From Candidatus Leptofilum proximum (lineage in GTDB: Bacteria > Chloroflexota > Anaerolineae > Promineifilales > Promineifilaceae), in assembly GCA_016710325.1 (NCBI GenBank), contig JADJXK010000002.1, forward strand, positions 248,001 through 312,000: a DNA stretch of 64,000 nucleotides, in the 5' to 3' direction. The notes beneath the pieces are model-generated. The model ran no database searches, was not told the origin of the DNA, and worked only from the letters and a program-made list of their open reading frames with translations. Below, piece after piece: positions 24,683 to 33,528 of the stretch (its first letter is position 1; every line of letters begins with the position of its first letter). Both the position numbers and the translations under genes were made by a program.

Positions 24683-25684
24683 TTGCAGTACCAGGGTGAC
24701 CAGGTGAGCATTATTATTGCACCCTCCATCACACCCATCCCGGCCACGGTGACCTACACACCCACCTGGACGCCGCTGCCCACCGAAACCAGCCCGCCGA
24801 CCCAAACGCCCACGGTCACCTTCACCCCCGCGCCCACCGACACACCGCGCCCGCCGCGTTTCCACACCGTCAGCAGCGGCGATACGCTCATTGGCATCTC
24901 GCTGCTTTACCGCATCGCCCCCGAAGCCATTGCCGCGGCCAACGGCTTTGCCGCCGATTCCCAGGTTCAGCTCGATCAGGAGTTGCTCATTCCCTGGCCT
25001 ACGCCGACACCGCCGCTGGAAGTCATTGCCGCCGAGATTAATGGCGAGACGGTAATTGTTGACCCCAGCGGCTGTGATTTGTACCAGGTGCAGGAAGGGG
25101 ATTCGATCGTGGGCATCGCCAGCCGTTTTGGTGTGCCGTTTGATTTGCTGGCGCAGGTCAACCGCATTGCCGATCCGTCCCTCTTGCAGCCGGGCGATCC
25201 CATCTGCATCCCGCAAATCATCTACGGCCAATCGCTGCCGCCCACGCCCGGGCCTTCGCCCACGCCTTCGCCGACGCTGCCGCCGCCCGGACCGCAGCTG
25301 CTGTACCCCGTGGCGGGCACCGTGGTGGAGTCGGTAGATGCGTCGATTGTGCTGCAGTGGACGGCCGTAAAACCCCTGGCTGAAGACGAAATGTACATGG
25401 TGGAGCTGACCAACATGGATAATCTGGACAGTCTGCCCTATCGTGGGTTTACGCGCGATACCGCCTACCGTGTACCCGCCTCCTGGCGTCCCACCACGGT
25501 GGAGCACTTCCAAATGCGCTGGCGCGTGAGCATCGTACAGGTCACCGGCACCCGGTCCGATGGCCTGCCCATTTACACCTTCGGCGGCTCCAGCAGCGCC
25601 GATGCATTCTTCACCTGGCAGGGGGCTGTTCCTACCGCAACCCCAACGGCCACTTCCACACCAACCGCCACTGCCACACCTTAG
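24683..25684 (+). CDS. LysM-domain protein, C-terminal part of a frame-shifted gene
   Basis: 333 residues in the frame entered after the G-run shift; the apparent TTG start has no ribosome binding site. After the end of a membrane segment come Thr/Pro-rich stalks, LysM 1 (HTVSSGDTLIGISLLYRIAP), LysM 2 (YQVQEGDSIVGIASRFGVPF), a second Pro-rich stalk and a C-terminal beta domain (about 205-305) resembling a fibronectin-type fold. A PTATPTATST tail ends the protein. LysM domains bind peptidoglycan or related glycans. The stop codon is at the exact edge of the ISAzo13-like element and is kept by the target duplication. Confidence 0.8.
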   Translation: MQYQGDQVSIIIAPSITPIPATVTYTPTWTPLPTETSPPTQTPTVTFTPAPTDTPRPPRFHTVSSGDTLIGISLLYRIAPEAIAAANGFAADSQVQLDQELLIPWPTPTPPLEVIAAEINGETVIVDPSGCDLYQVQEGDSIVGIASRFGVPFDLLAQVNRIADPSLLQPGDPICIPQIIYGQSLPPTPGPSPTPSPTLPPPGPQLLYPVAGTVVESVDASIVLQWTAVKPLAEDEMYMVELTNMDNLDSLPYRGFTRDTAYRVPASWRPTTVEHFQMRWRVSIVQVTGTRSDGLPIYTFGGSSSADAFFTWQGAVPTATPTATSTPTATATP

Positions 25685-27050
25685 GGTTCGTTCGTTAACA
25701 ACTTTGGATATTGGGTAAAATAGCCGCCAATCAATTTAGCCAATTGGAGGCCATATGACCGTAATCCATCAATGTGAATGTGCGATTTGTCAGCAATCTG
25801 AATCTCATCCAGAACAGGCGCAACATCAACGAATGAACTTGTTTATGAGCCGCCTCGATGAACAACAACGCCGCTGGTATGCCGCACTTGAAGCCCAAAA
25901 TTGGGTCACGGCGGAACGACGCTGATAGCCAGGATAACCGGGCTATCTGTGGAAACCATTCGGCGCGGTCGATATGAATTAGACAACGATTTGGCGGACC
26001 GACCCGTTGACCGGGTACGCCAGGCCGGGGGTGGTCGTCAAGCAGTTGAAAAAAAACGCCGTCCATTACCACCGCCCTCCAAGAAGTAATTGATGATGAC
26101 ATTGCTGGCGACCCGATGGTTGACCACAAATGGGTCCGTCGTTCTCTGCAATATTTGGCCCAGGCCCTGGTTAAACGGCGTTTTCGGATTGGTCCGACCA
26201 CTGTGCGCCGTTTGTTGAAGAAACTGAACTATCGCTTGTTCGGCAATTGTCAAAGTCTGACACCCCGGCATCCTGACCGAGATAAGCAATTTCGCTTCAT
26301 CCGCCGGGTGAAGAAACTATTCCTGACCGCAGGTTGGCCGGTTATCAGTGTCGATACCAAAAAGAAGGAGTTGATTGGCAATGTCAAAAATGCCGGACGT
26401 ATTTGGGAACAAGCGCCCACATTGGTTAATGCCCATGACTTTCTTTCTGAAGCAATGGGTCGGGCAACACCGTACGGCATCTATGACCTGGTCCATCAGC
26501 AAGGCTCTGTCTATGTCGGCACTTCTTATGATACGCCTGAATTCGCTGCTTATGCCATTGCCCAGTGGTGGGCTGACCCCGACCGCCCTCGCTTTGCCCG
26601 CGAAGACAAACTGCTCATTCTCTGTGATGCCGGAGGCAGCAATAATTGCCGTTACTGGCGCTGGAAAATCGAGGTGCAAAAGCAACTGGCTGACGCGTTT
26701 GGCATTGAGGTGATGATTTGTCATTATCCCACCGGGGCCTCCAAATGGAATCCCATTGAACACCGGCTCTTCAGCGAGATTTCCAAGAATTGGGCGGGTA
26801 AACCTTTACGCTCTTTTCAGACCACACTCAATTACATTCGGGATACCACAACGGAAACGGGGCTGAAGGTCCAAGCGTGCCTAGTTGAACGGGTCTTTGA
26901 TAAAGGGATCAAGTATGACCCTGACGAACGGGACAACCTCAATTTACAGCGTTGTCGTACCTGTCCTACTTGGAACTATATCCTTCAACCACAGGTTTGT
27001 TCTGGATGATATTCGATTGTTAATGTCCAAAGTTATTTTTGATTGAACCC
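25684..27050 (+). mobile_element. ISAzo13-like insertion sequence, copy 2 (decayed)
   Basis: Left GGGTTC...AACTTTGGA and right TCCAAAGTTA...GAACCC are terminal inverted repeats. TTA is duplicated on both sides (25681-25683 and 27051-27053), giving a 3-base target duplication. The element sits in the stop codon of the LysM gene. Its transposase carries a true frame break besides the programmed one. Confidence 0.82.
25755..27009 (+). pseudogene. ISAzo13-like transposase, disrupted by a one-base deletion
   Basis: The N-terminal frame starts MTVIHQCECAICQQSE and runs to MSRLDEQQRRWYAALEAQN, then loses register near 25900 through a one-base deletion relative to copy 1. The next frame (GHGGTTLIARITGLSVETIR) reaches an A8 run at 26049-26056 where the same -1 programmed shift as in copy 1 leads to KKTPSITTALQEVIDDDIAG and the catalytic frame (26116-27009). 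That frame is intact, with SVDTKKKELIG, LLILCDAGGSNN and GASKWNPIEHRLFSEI. The upstream deletion should stop production of a full transposase. Confidence 0.85.
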
Positions 27051-27077
27051 TTAGTAAGATTGCAGAAATTAGCTGCC

Positions 27078-27119
27078 GAGATTGGACCCATCTTCAAGAT
27101 TGGTCCAATCTGAAAAACG
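27078..27119. repeat. 42-bp palindromic repeat shared with 13804-13845
   Basis: The unit GAGATTGG(A/G)CC...GGTCCAATCTGAAAAACG matches the copy at 13804-13845 at 38 of 42 positions. Each has AAGATTGG at its centre and can fold into a hairpin. Both copies lie close to an ISAzo13-like element: inside the left end of one and 28 bases past the right end of the other. Confidence 0.75.
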
Positions 27120-27145
27120 AAACGTTAGACGTTGGAGGTATCCCT

Positions 27146-28057
27146 ATGTGGTCATTCACGCCCGCCAGGTGGCTGATCGGCCTGGCCAGCTTTGTCCTGT
27201 TGATTTTTCTTTTGGTGGCCTGCACAACTGGAGGGGAAACGGCCGTCTCCGACACCATCACCCCACTGCCCGCCACGTTTACCCCGCTGCCTTCACCCAC
27301 AACACCGGTACAGCCGACAACGGCCGTACGCCAGACGCCAACCCCCGAAGCCAGCGAAGGGCAAGTTGATCCCCCAAACCAGGCCCCAGAGCAGCCAGAA
27401 GAAGCGATTTTGATCTTGGAGCCTGGCCCAGGCTCCCGCATCGCTGCCAGCCCGCTGCGTGTGGCCGGTGTAGCCGACCCCACCTTTGAGCAAAACCTGG
27501 TCATTCGCCTGCTGCTGGCCGATGGCACCGAGCTGGCGCTTGTGCCCACCACGATTCAGGCCAACATCGGCGAGCGGGGTGCGTTTGAGGTGGAGGTGCC
27601 CTTTGCGGTCAGCGGTGAACAGCAGGCCTTTGTGCAGGTGTACGCCACCAGCGCCCGCGACGGCGGCATTACCCATCTTTCTTCTGTAGGGATCACGCTG
27701 GCGGATTCTGGGGAGAGTCAGATTGTGCCCGTGGAACCGCACCCCGAGCGCATTCAAATCAGCCAGCCAGCGCTGGGTGCGACGGTTAGCGGCGGGACGG
27801 TTACTGTCTCTGGGACGGCTCTGGCCAGCTTTGAGCAAACCTTGCTGGTGGAAGTTTTGGACGAGGCAGGCGAGGTGCTCAACGCGCAGCCGGTTACCGT
27901 TGAAGCCCCAGATTTGGGCCAGCCAGGACCGTTCAGCCTGGCACTGTCGTATGAGGTGTCTGCCTCAATGCCGGGCCGGATTGTGGTGCGCGATGTCAGC
28001 CCGGCCTTTGGTGGCGATGTGCACCTGGCCAGCGTTGAGGTAACGCTGGAGCCGTAG
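27146..28057 (+). CDS. Lipoprotein with two Gmad2-like immunoglobulin-type domains
   Basis: 303 residues. The N-terminal signal has lipobox LVAC (Cys about 27). A Thr/Pro stalk (about 30-75) leads to two related domains, ILEPGPGSRIAASPLRVAGV (about 90-185) and ISQPALGATVSGGTVTVSGT (about 200-300). Each has a later ATFEQNL or ASFEQTL-like motif, as in the Gmad2 domain (PF10648) of cell-surface and sporulation proteins. It is predicted to be outside the cell, anchored by lipid. The ribosome binding site is GGAGG. Function is unknown. Confidence 0.78.
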   Translation: MWSFTPARWLIGLASFVLLIFLLVACTTGGETAVSDTITPLPATFTPLPSPTTPVQPTTAVRQTPTPEASEGQVDPPNQAPEQPEEAILILEPGPGSRIAASPLRVAGVADPTFEQNLVIRLLLADGTELALVPTTIQANIGERGAFEVEVPFAVSGEQQAFVQVYATSARDGGITHLSSVGITLADSGESQIVPVEPHPERIQISQPALGATVSGGTVTVSGTALASFEQTLLVEVLDEAGEVLNAQPVTVEAPDLGQPGPFSLALSYEVSASMPGRIVVRDVSPAFGGDVHLASVEVTLEP

Positions 28058-28076
28058 TTTCGATTCGTCGGTCAGA

Positions 28077-28123
28077 CGAGGCCTGAGCCTGTCGAAAGCC
28101 GCCTTCCACAGGCTCAGACCTCG
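28077..28123. repeat. Long hairpin between convergent genes
   Basis: The arms CGAGGCCTGAGCCTGT and ACAGGCTCAGACCTCG (one mismatch in 16) are separated by 15 bases. It lies between the ends of the convergent lipoprotein genes, so it may terminate both. The ACAGGCTCAG core is a common dispersed bacterial repeat type. Confidence 0.7.
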
Positions 28124-28174
28124 TTGGAAATTGAAGAGTTATTGCTGAACGCTGTGATGAGTTGATTTAGACGG

Positions 28175-29689
28175 TTAGTTAGCAGACACCGGGATGACAA
28201 ACAGCGCTTTGCCTAGGCCGTAGCGCGGCTCGTTGATGAAAATGGCTAGCCATTGGTCGTTGGGCGAAAGGAGAGGGTGCAAGGTGTAACCGTTTTCATA
28301 ACCGGCAACCTGTAGCCGCTCTACCAGTTCGTTTGCTGCCGTGTTGAACACGGTGATGGTGCCCGAGTTCGCAGAAGCAAAGAGCTGGTTCTGGGTAAGC
28401 TGCCAGGGATTTTGACCATACGGCCGTTGCTCAAACTGCGCGTTTTCCACAAATATGGGACGCGACCAGTAGCTGTAGTCACCATACCCCACGGTGCCAT
28501 CGGGGAACAGGCGGTAAACGTCAGGTCCTTCAAATAGTTCCAAAGCCCCTCCCTCTGGCGTGCGGGTGTACAGTTTAGCCGCATCATCCCGTCCTTCATT
28601 GCCGCGTAGGATGGCGTAACGGCCGTTTTCCACATCGGCATACACGTCCAGCGGCGGCCAGTAATTCTCCGGGTTGAACGTCTTATCAAACAGCAGCGGC
28701 AGCAGCGGCTGCACCTCGCCGCTGAGGTTCATCAAAAACGGACCCTGATCCAGGGAAAGCGTGACGACAAATTCCTCGTTGTTGAGCCACACCGGGCCGC
28801 CAAAGGTGCCATCCAGGGCATTGGCCGGTTCCCAATCGTGCCGGGCAATGATGGCGCCGGTGGCCACATTCACCACCCGCGTGCCGCCGATGGGCGAGCG
28901 ATCCCCGGTGTAGTTGCCCGCCAGCGTAATGCTGATGTGCTGGCTGTCTGGTGACCAGACCAGATTATTGAAGCTGTCCGGTTGAACTTCGGCAATGGGA
29001 TGGGTCGTTTTGTTCACCAAATCAAAAAGCCAGTATTGGTCGCTGTTAGTCAAGATGATCCACTGCCCATTGGAGCTTAGCGGGCCGAGAGAGCTAACCG
29101 GTTCAGGAAAGAGCGCCGCAAGGTCTTCCCCGGCAGTGCAGGGGGCGCTGGTTTGCAGCAGTTGGCCGCCCGGTAGGGCAAGCAGGAGCTGCCCATCAGG
29201 CAGCCAGTGCCACGGCGCGCCGCTGTCGCTGCCTTCGTAAGAGAAGAAGCCGCTGTAAGGGTAGTCGGTACATTTTTCACCCGTTTCGGTATCGTAAAAG
29301 ACAAACGTACCGGGGTAGGTGCCACGCAAGCCTTCAGCGGGTGATTCAGCGACCTGCTCTTCGGTGTATTCAAAGTAGGCCAGGTAACGTCCGTCTGGCG
29401 ACCAGCCCACAAATTGCAAATCACCGCCGGTAAAGATGGGTGCTTCGGTGATCAGGCGGACCGCAGAAGTGGGCACCGCGGTGGGGATGGCGGTTGGTTC
29501 TGCCGTTGGGGCCGCTTCGGTGGGGCGCGGGGTGGCCGTGGGTAGTGGGGCCGTTGCTTCAATAACAGTGACCGCCTCAACGACGGCCGTTTCTTCAACA
29601 ATGGGTTCTTCGCCTGAATTGGTTTGGGCACAGGCGCTGCCCAAAAGCAAACAAACAAGGAGCCAGGTTAACGGGCGAAATTTGATCAT
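28175..29689 (-). CDS. Lipoprotein with TolB/PD40-like beta-propeller
   Basis: 504 residues with a signal peptide and lipobox GSAC (Cys about 20), an acidic and Thr/Pro-rich stalk (about 22-75), then a beta-propeller with WSPDGRYLAYF, LVWSPDSQHISIT and LLSPNDQWLAIF. These are the PD40/WD40-like blades of TolB-type proteins. It is predicted to lie on the outer face of the membrane. A similar design is used by the lipoprotein at 57088-58944. The ligand is unknown. Confidence 0.8.
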   Translation of the reverse strand: MIKFRPLTWLLVCLLLGSACAQTNSGEEPIVEETAVVEAVTVIEATAPLPTATPRPTEAAPTAEPTAIPTAVPTSAVRLITEAPIFTGGDLQFVGWSPDGRYLAYFEYTEEQVAESPAEGLRGTYPGTFVFYDTETGEKCTDYPYSGFFSYEGSDSGAPWHWLPDGQLLLALPGGQLLQTSAPCTAGEDLAALFPEPVSSLGPLSSNGQWIILTNSDQYWLFDLVNKTTHPIAEVQPDSFNNLVWSPDSQHISITLAGNYTGDRSPIGGTRVVNVATGAIIARHDWEPANALDGTFGGPVWLNNEEFVVTLSLDQGPFLMNLSGEVQPLLPLLFDKTFNPENYWPPLDVYADVENGRYAILRGNEGRDDAAKLYTRTPEGGALELFEGPDVYRLFPDGTVGYGDYSYWSRPIFVENAQFEQRPYGQNPWQLTQNQLFASANSGTITVFNTAANELVERLQVAGYENGYTLHPLLSPNDQWLAIFINEPRYGLGKALFVIPVSAN

Positions 29690-29885
29690 TATTTTACCTC
29701 TGGGAAATTACAGGTCTTACATGACTTCCATTGGCCAAGCATAGCTGAGTCAGGCTGGCTTCTGCCCAATGCGATCCCGGCGACTGTGCTGGAAATTTCC
29801 TACGTTTGGCAGGCGCAATATACGCAAAGAGACGCAGCGGTTGGGCTGCGTGGCTAAATTTTGTTTTTAGTGGGTTAGCTAGAGG

Positions 29886-30515
29886 TTATTGCAGGAAGGG
29901 ATTCCATGCTTTTTCTTGGCCGATGGTGGTGGTGGGGCCGTGGCCGGAGAGAACGGCCGTATCATCCGGCAGCACCAGCAGCTTGTCGCGAATATTGTGC
30001 ATGAGGGTGGCGTGGTCGCTGCCGGGGAAGTCGGTACGGCCGATGCTGCGCTGGAAAAGCACGTCGCCATCAAACACCACGTTGTGCTCGCGCAGGTAAA
30101 AGCTCACGTGCCCCGGCGCGTGCCCGGGCGTGAAAAGCACTTCAAACCGGAGCTGGCCAACCTCGATGACATCGCCTTCGGCCAGCATGTGGCTGGCGGC
30201 AGGTGGGGCGGGCAGCGTCATGTTAAACGCGGCTGCTGCTTCCGGGGCGCGGGCCAGCATCTCTACGGCATCGGGATGGATGTAAATCGGCGCGTTTGTC
30301 TCGGCCTTGAGTTCCGCCAGCCCGCCGACGTGGTCGAAGTGGGCATGGGTGAGCAGGATGTGGGTAATGACGTAGCCGCGCTCGCTGGCCAGGGCAGCAA
30401 TGCTGCGGCCGTTCCACGAGGGATCAATGACGGCCGTTGCCATCGTTTCAGTACAGGTGGCCAGGTAGCAGTTAGTCTGCATGGGTCCAAGGGGGAGCTG
30501 GAGGATTTCAATCAT
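29886..30515 (-). CDS. Metallo-beta-lactamase-fold hydrolase, glyoxalase II-like
   Basis: 209 residues. It has THAHFDHVGG (the HxHxDH metal motif), then FTPGHAPGH, FDGDVLF and the final SGHGP, all the metal ligands of the glyoxalase II group. The start at 30515 (MIEILQLPLGPMQTN) follows AAAGGAAAC; the frame is open to 30539. Such enzymes hydrolyse thioesters or related bonds in the cytoplasm. It is probably the last gene of a minus-strand run, separated from the membrane protein gene by an IR1 hairpin. Confidence 0.9.
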   Translation of the reverse strand: MIEILQLPLGPMQTNCYLATCTETMATAVIDPSWNGRSIAALASERGYVITHILLTHAHFDHVGGLAELKAETNAPIYIHPDAVEMLARAPEAAAAFNMTLPAPPAASHMLAEGDVIEVGQLRFEVLFTPGHAPGHVSFYLREHNVVFDGDVLFQRSIGRTDFPGSDHATLMHNIRDKLLVLPDDTAVLSGHGPTTTIGQEKAWNPFLQ

Positions 30516-30533
30516 GCCGTTTCCTTTTAAATT

Positions 30534-30592
30534 GGACACAGATTTTCACTGATTTACACAGATAAAACAATAATCAGTGAAAATCTGTGTCC
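30534..30592. repeat. IR1 repeat, copy 3
   Basis: Perfect 21-base arms beginning GGACACAGATTTTCACTG and its complement, followed by TTTTT on the + strand. It fills the gap between the MATE-like gene and the hydrolase gene. Confidence 0.85.
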
Positions 30593-30609
30593 TTTTTCAT
30601 ATCCGCAAG

Positions 30610-31923
30610 CTATAGGCTTCGTGTAGCCATTTTGGTGGTGAAGATGGGGAGAAACCGCTGGGTGCGCCAAGCTAGGTAGATGATTTCGGCCAGCACGGCC
30701 AGGCTGAGGGCCACGGCGGCGGTAGGCAGGCCAGGCCACTGGCTCACCAGCCCCAGTGCCAGAACGATGACCGTCACCACCATGTTGACCACCATGGCCA
30801 CGTTGACGGCCGTTGTTTTACGGCCGTTAATCAATACCCCACGCAGCCACATGCCAATCACCGTCAGGGTGGGGAAGGGCAGGAAGTAGATCAGGCTGTT
30901 CTGCGCCAGCGTGCCCACTTCGGCCGTCATGTCCTGCACGCCAAACAGGTAAAGTCGCGCCAGTGGGCTAAAGGTGAACAACACCACGGCCAGGGCCACC
31001 AGCCCGGCCAGTGTCAGGCTGAAGCGGCGAATGGGTTGGTAGGTGTCTGGTCCCCTGGTGAGGGCAATGACGGCTTCGGGCAGGGCCAGGGCGGCGGCGC
31101 GGGCCATTAGCATGATCTGGAAGATGACCGGCCAGGCGGCCAAAGATTCTGTGGGGCGGTCCAGTCGGGCCAGGCTGAAGGTGACCAGCGGCTGGACGAG
31201 CAGGACCATCACGGCCGTTCCTGCCAGCGGAATGTGGAACCAGAACAACTCACGGTAGGTGAGCGGCGTTTCGTCACTTTCCCCGGGGGCGGCGAGCTCA
31301 TTTTGCAGCAGCGGGCGGACGGCCACCGTGGCGTACAGCGCCTCAGCAATGACCCCGGCCATGAGGGCGGTGGCTCCGTTGACCACGCCGGGCCAGCTGG
31401 TAAAGGCTGCCAGGCCAATCACCGTACCGCCAGAGGTCAGCAGGCGGATGGCCGTGCCCCAGGCCATTTTGCGCGGCTGGTTGAAGTGAATCAACACGCC
31501 CTGCAAAAAGCGCCGCCAGGCAATGGCCGCACTCCAGAAGATCATGATTTGCAGGCCGGGCTGCACCCACTCGGCGATCTCGTCCGGCGTGCCCAGCCAG
31601 TGGCGCACTACCAGGTCAAACACGGGCGTGAAGGCGATGATGATGGAAACGGCCGTGAGCAAAACCATCCAGTGCAGCGTAAAACGGCGCATCAACAGGT
31701 AGGAGGCACGGTCTTTCACCAGCGCGGTGGAGGTGGCCAAAAGGTTGATGATGGGGCTTTCGATGGTGACCGACAGGCTCACCACAATGCCCTGGGCGGC
31801 CAGCATGATCACCTCGTTGGGCAGGCGGTTGATGGAGGCGCTGACGATGGGGCCTTCGGCGGTCATCAGCAGCCAGCTGGCAAACAAAGGCAGCCAGAAC
31901 CAAAAAATGTCTCGTTGTCTCAT
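30610..31923 (-). CDS. MATE/MOP-superfamily-like integral membrane protein
   Basis: A 437-residue protein with about twelve hydrophobic segments and two similar halves, fitting the MOP flippase superfamily (MATE and lipid flippases). It begins RDIFWFWLPLFASWLLMTAE and later has LFWFHIPLAGTAVMVLLVQP at the start of the second half. A drug or lipid substrate cannot be inferred. It starts 11 bases after the stop of the CaiB-like gene, so the two are cotranscribed. Family assignment rests on topology and general resemblance. Confidence 0.65.
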   Translation of the reverse strand: MRQRDIFWFWLPLFASWLLMTAEGPIVSASINRLPNEVIMLAAQGIVVSLSVTIESPIINLLATSTALVKDRASYLLMRRFTLHWMVLLTAVSIIIAFTPVFDLVVRHWLGTPDEIAEWVQPGLQIMIFWSAAIAWRRFLQGVLIHFNQPRKMAWGTAIRLLTSGGTVIGLAAFTSWPGVVNGATALMAGVIAEALYATVAVRPLLQNELAAPGESDETPLTYRELFWFHIPLAGTAVMVLLVQPLVTFSLARLDRPTESLAAWPVIFQIMLMARAAALALPEAVIALTRGPDTYQPIRRFSLTLAGLVALAVVLFTFSPLARLYLFGVQDMTAEVGTLAQNSLIYFLPFPTLTVIGMWLRGVLINGRKTTAVNVAMVVNMVVTVIVLALGLVSQWPGLPTAAVALSLAVLAEIIYLAWRTQRFLPIFTTKMATRSL

Positions 31924-31934
31924 GAAAGTTCCAA

Positions 31935-33143
31935 TTACTCAGTGGGGGGGATAGCCACAATATCTTGGGCAGCCAGCGACGCAATTTGCGTGTGCGTGTA
32001 GCCCAGGGTTGACAAAATTTCTTCGGTATGTGCCCCCAGCGCCACGCCGGTAAATGGGTAGTCTGGAGTGTGGTTGGACAGCTTGATGGGGCTGGCGGTT
32101 TGTTTTTGGGAACGGCCGTCACCCACCGGCACCTCTACCACCATATGCCGCGCCTGGGTGTGGGGGTGGCCCAGCGCTTCTTCGGTCGTCAGCACCGGTT
32201 CTACGCAGACGTCCAATTCGGCAAAAATCGCCTGCCACTCGGCCAGGGTTTTGCTCTGAATTGCCGCCCGCACGTGGGCTTTGAACGACTGCTGGTTGGT
32301 TACCTCGAAGTTCATGCCGGGGGCAAACAGTTCCTCATGGCCGATGGCCTGGCAGAAGCCCTGCCAAAACTTGGGTTCCAGCGAGCCAACGGAGAGGAAA
32401 CGGCCGTCCTTCGTCTGGTACAAATCGTAAAAGCTGCCGCCGTTGAGCACCTCGGTTTCCGGGGCGGGATTTTCGCCGCCCACCAGCCATTTGGCCGCGC
32501 CGAGGGCGTTCCAGGCCAGCGCGCCATCGTGCATGGCAATGTCTACCTGGCCGCCTTCGCCCGTAACCTGGCGGCGAATGACGGCTGCCAGCAGGCCAAT
32601 CACCAGGTGCAGCGATCCGGCGCCGAGGTCGGCGACCTGCATGGGCGGCGGTGGTGGTGGTTGGGGGGAGGTGGAACGGCCGTAAAAGCTCAACAATCCC
32701 GACAAGGCCAGGTAGTTCAAATCGTGCCCGGCACGATCTTTGTATGGTCCGGTCTGGCCGTAGCCGGTGAGCGAGCAAAAAATGAGCGAGGGGCATTCGG
32801 CCCGCAGCGCCTCGTAGCCGACGCCCAGGCGATCCATCACGCCAGGACGAAACTGCTCCAACACGATGTCGTAGCCAGCGGCCACCAACTGCTTCACAAT
32901 TTGCCCGGCCTCTGGTGCTTTGAGGTTCAGCCCCAGGCTGCGCTTGGACCGGTTCAGCAGGGAATGTTGGGCCGATTGGCCGTCCTCGGCGATGGGCGGC
33001 AGCAGGCGGGTTAAGTCGGGCCGGTTGGGTGCTTCAATGCGGATCACGTCTGCCCCCAGGTCGGCCAGCATCATGCTGGCGTAGGGGCCGGGCAGCAGTG
33101 TAGAAAAGTCGAGGATTTTCAGCGTTTGCAGGGGAGCAGGCAT
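31935..33143 (-). CDS. Class III CoA-transferase / alpha-methylacyl-CoA racemase family enzyme
   Basis: 402 residues of the CaiB/BaiF fold. It starts with LKILDFSTLLPGPYASMMLA and ADVIRIEAP, and has NRSKRSLGLNLK and LIFCSLTGYGQTGPY. The motif AGHDLNYLALSG (Asp141) matches the racemase branch (HDINY in AMACR) more than the formyl-CoA transferase branch. The product is therefore likely a 2-methylacyl-CoA racemase or a close CoA-transferase, acting in the cytoplasm. It lies 4 bases after the response regulator stop. Confidence 0.85.
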   Translation of the reverse strand: MPAPLQTLKILDFSTLLPGPYASMMLADLGADVIRIEAPNRPDLTRLLPPIAEDGQSAQHSLLNRSKRSLGLNLKAPEAGQIVKQLVAAGYDIVLEQFRPGVMDRLGVGYEALRAECPSLIFCSLTGYGQTGPYKDRAGHDLNYLALSGLLSFYGRSTSPQPPPPPPMQVADLGAGSLHLVIGLLAAVIRRQVTGEGGQVDIAMHDGALAWNALGAAKWLVGGENPAPETEVLNGGSFYDLYQTKDGRFLSVGSLEPKFWQGFCQAIGHEELFAPGMNFEVTNQQSFKAHVRAAIQSKTLAEWQAIFAELDVCVEPVLTTEEALGHPHTQARHMVVEVPVGDGRSQKQTASPIKLSNHTPDYPFTGVALGAHTEEILSTLGYTHTQIASLAAQDIVAIPPTE

Positions 33144-33147
33144 AAGG

Positions 33148-33528
33148 CTAATGCTGGGCAGAACGGAGGCGAGCGCTTAAATCGCGCAGCTGCTTAAAGC
33201 TGATGGGTTTTAGCAGCACCAGGTCGGCATCTTTACGCAAATCTTCGGCGGTTTGGTAGTCGGCGGTGGCCAGGATGACGCGCGTGTTTTGGAAACGGCC
33301 GTCGGCGCGGATAATTTGCAAGATCTTCTGGCCCGGCACGCCAGGCAGGTGCAGATCCAAAACGACGATATCGGGAACAATGTTGGTCAGCAGCGTGACT
33401 GCCTCCTCCCCGTCGCCAGTCATGTGTGTTTGGTAACCGGCAATCTCTAAGGCGCGAGCAAAAATGTGCACTAAATCAGGATCATCCTCGATGACTAACG
33501 CAATCAGTTCACTTGAAGGCTGTGGCAT
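33148..33528 (-). CDS. Single-domain response regulator (CheY-like)
   Basis: 126 residues: receiver domain only. It begins LIALVIEDDPDLVHIFARAL, has acceptor Asp58 in DIVVLDLHLPG, Thr in ILATADYQT and the conserved Lys in VLLKPIS. It overlaps the end of the kinase gene by 20 bases, so the two are a cognate pair. It has no output domain, so it must pass the signal to another protein by phosphotransfer or contact. Confidence 0.92.
   Translation of the reverse strand: MPQPSSELIALVIEDDPDLVHIFARALEIAGYQTHMTGDGEEAVTLLTNIVPDIVVLDLHLPGVPGQKILQIIRADGRFQNTRVILATADYQTAEDLRKDADLVLLKPISFKQLRDLSARLRSAQH

Noticed and set aside
24239..25513. 424-codon minus-strand open frame opposite the zinc-ribbon/LysM gene
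   Set aside because: It is Gly/Arg-rich, arises from Pro/Thr/Ala-rich codons on the other strand and shows no domain, while the plus strand encodes LysM motifs.
29831..29853. GC hairpin (ACGCAGC/GCTGCGT) after the hydrolase gene, considered as a terminator
   Set aside because: The stem is only seven pairs and on the minus strand, where it would be needed, it is not followed by a convincing T tract.
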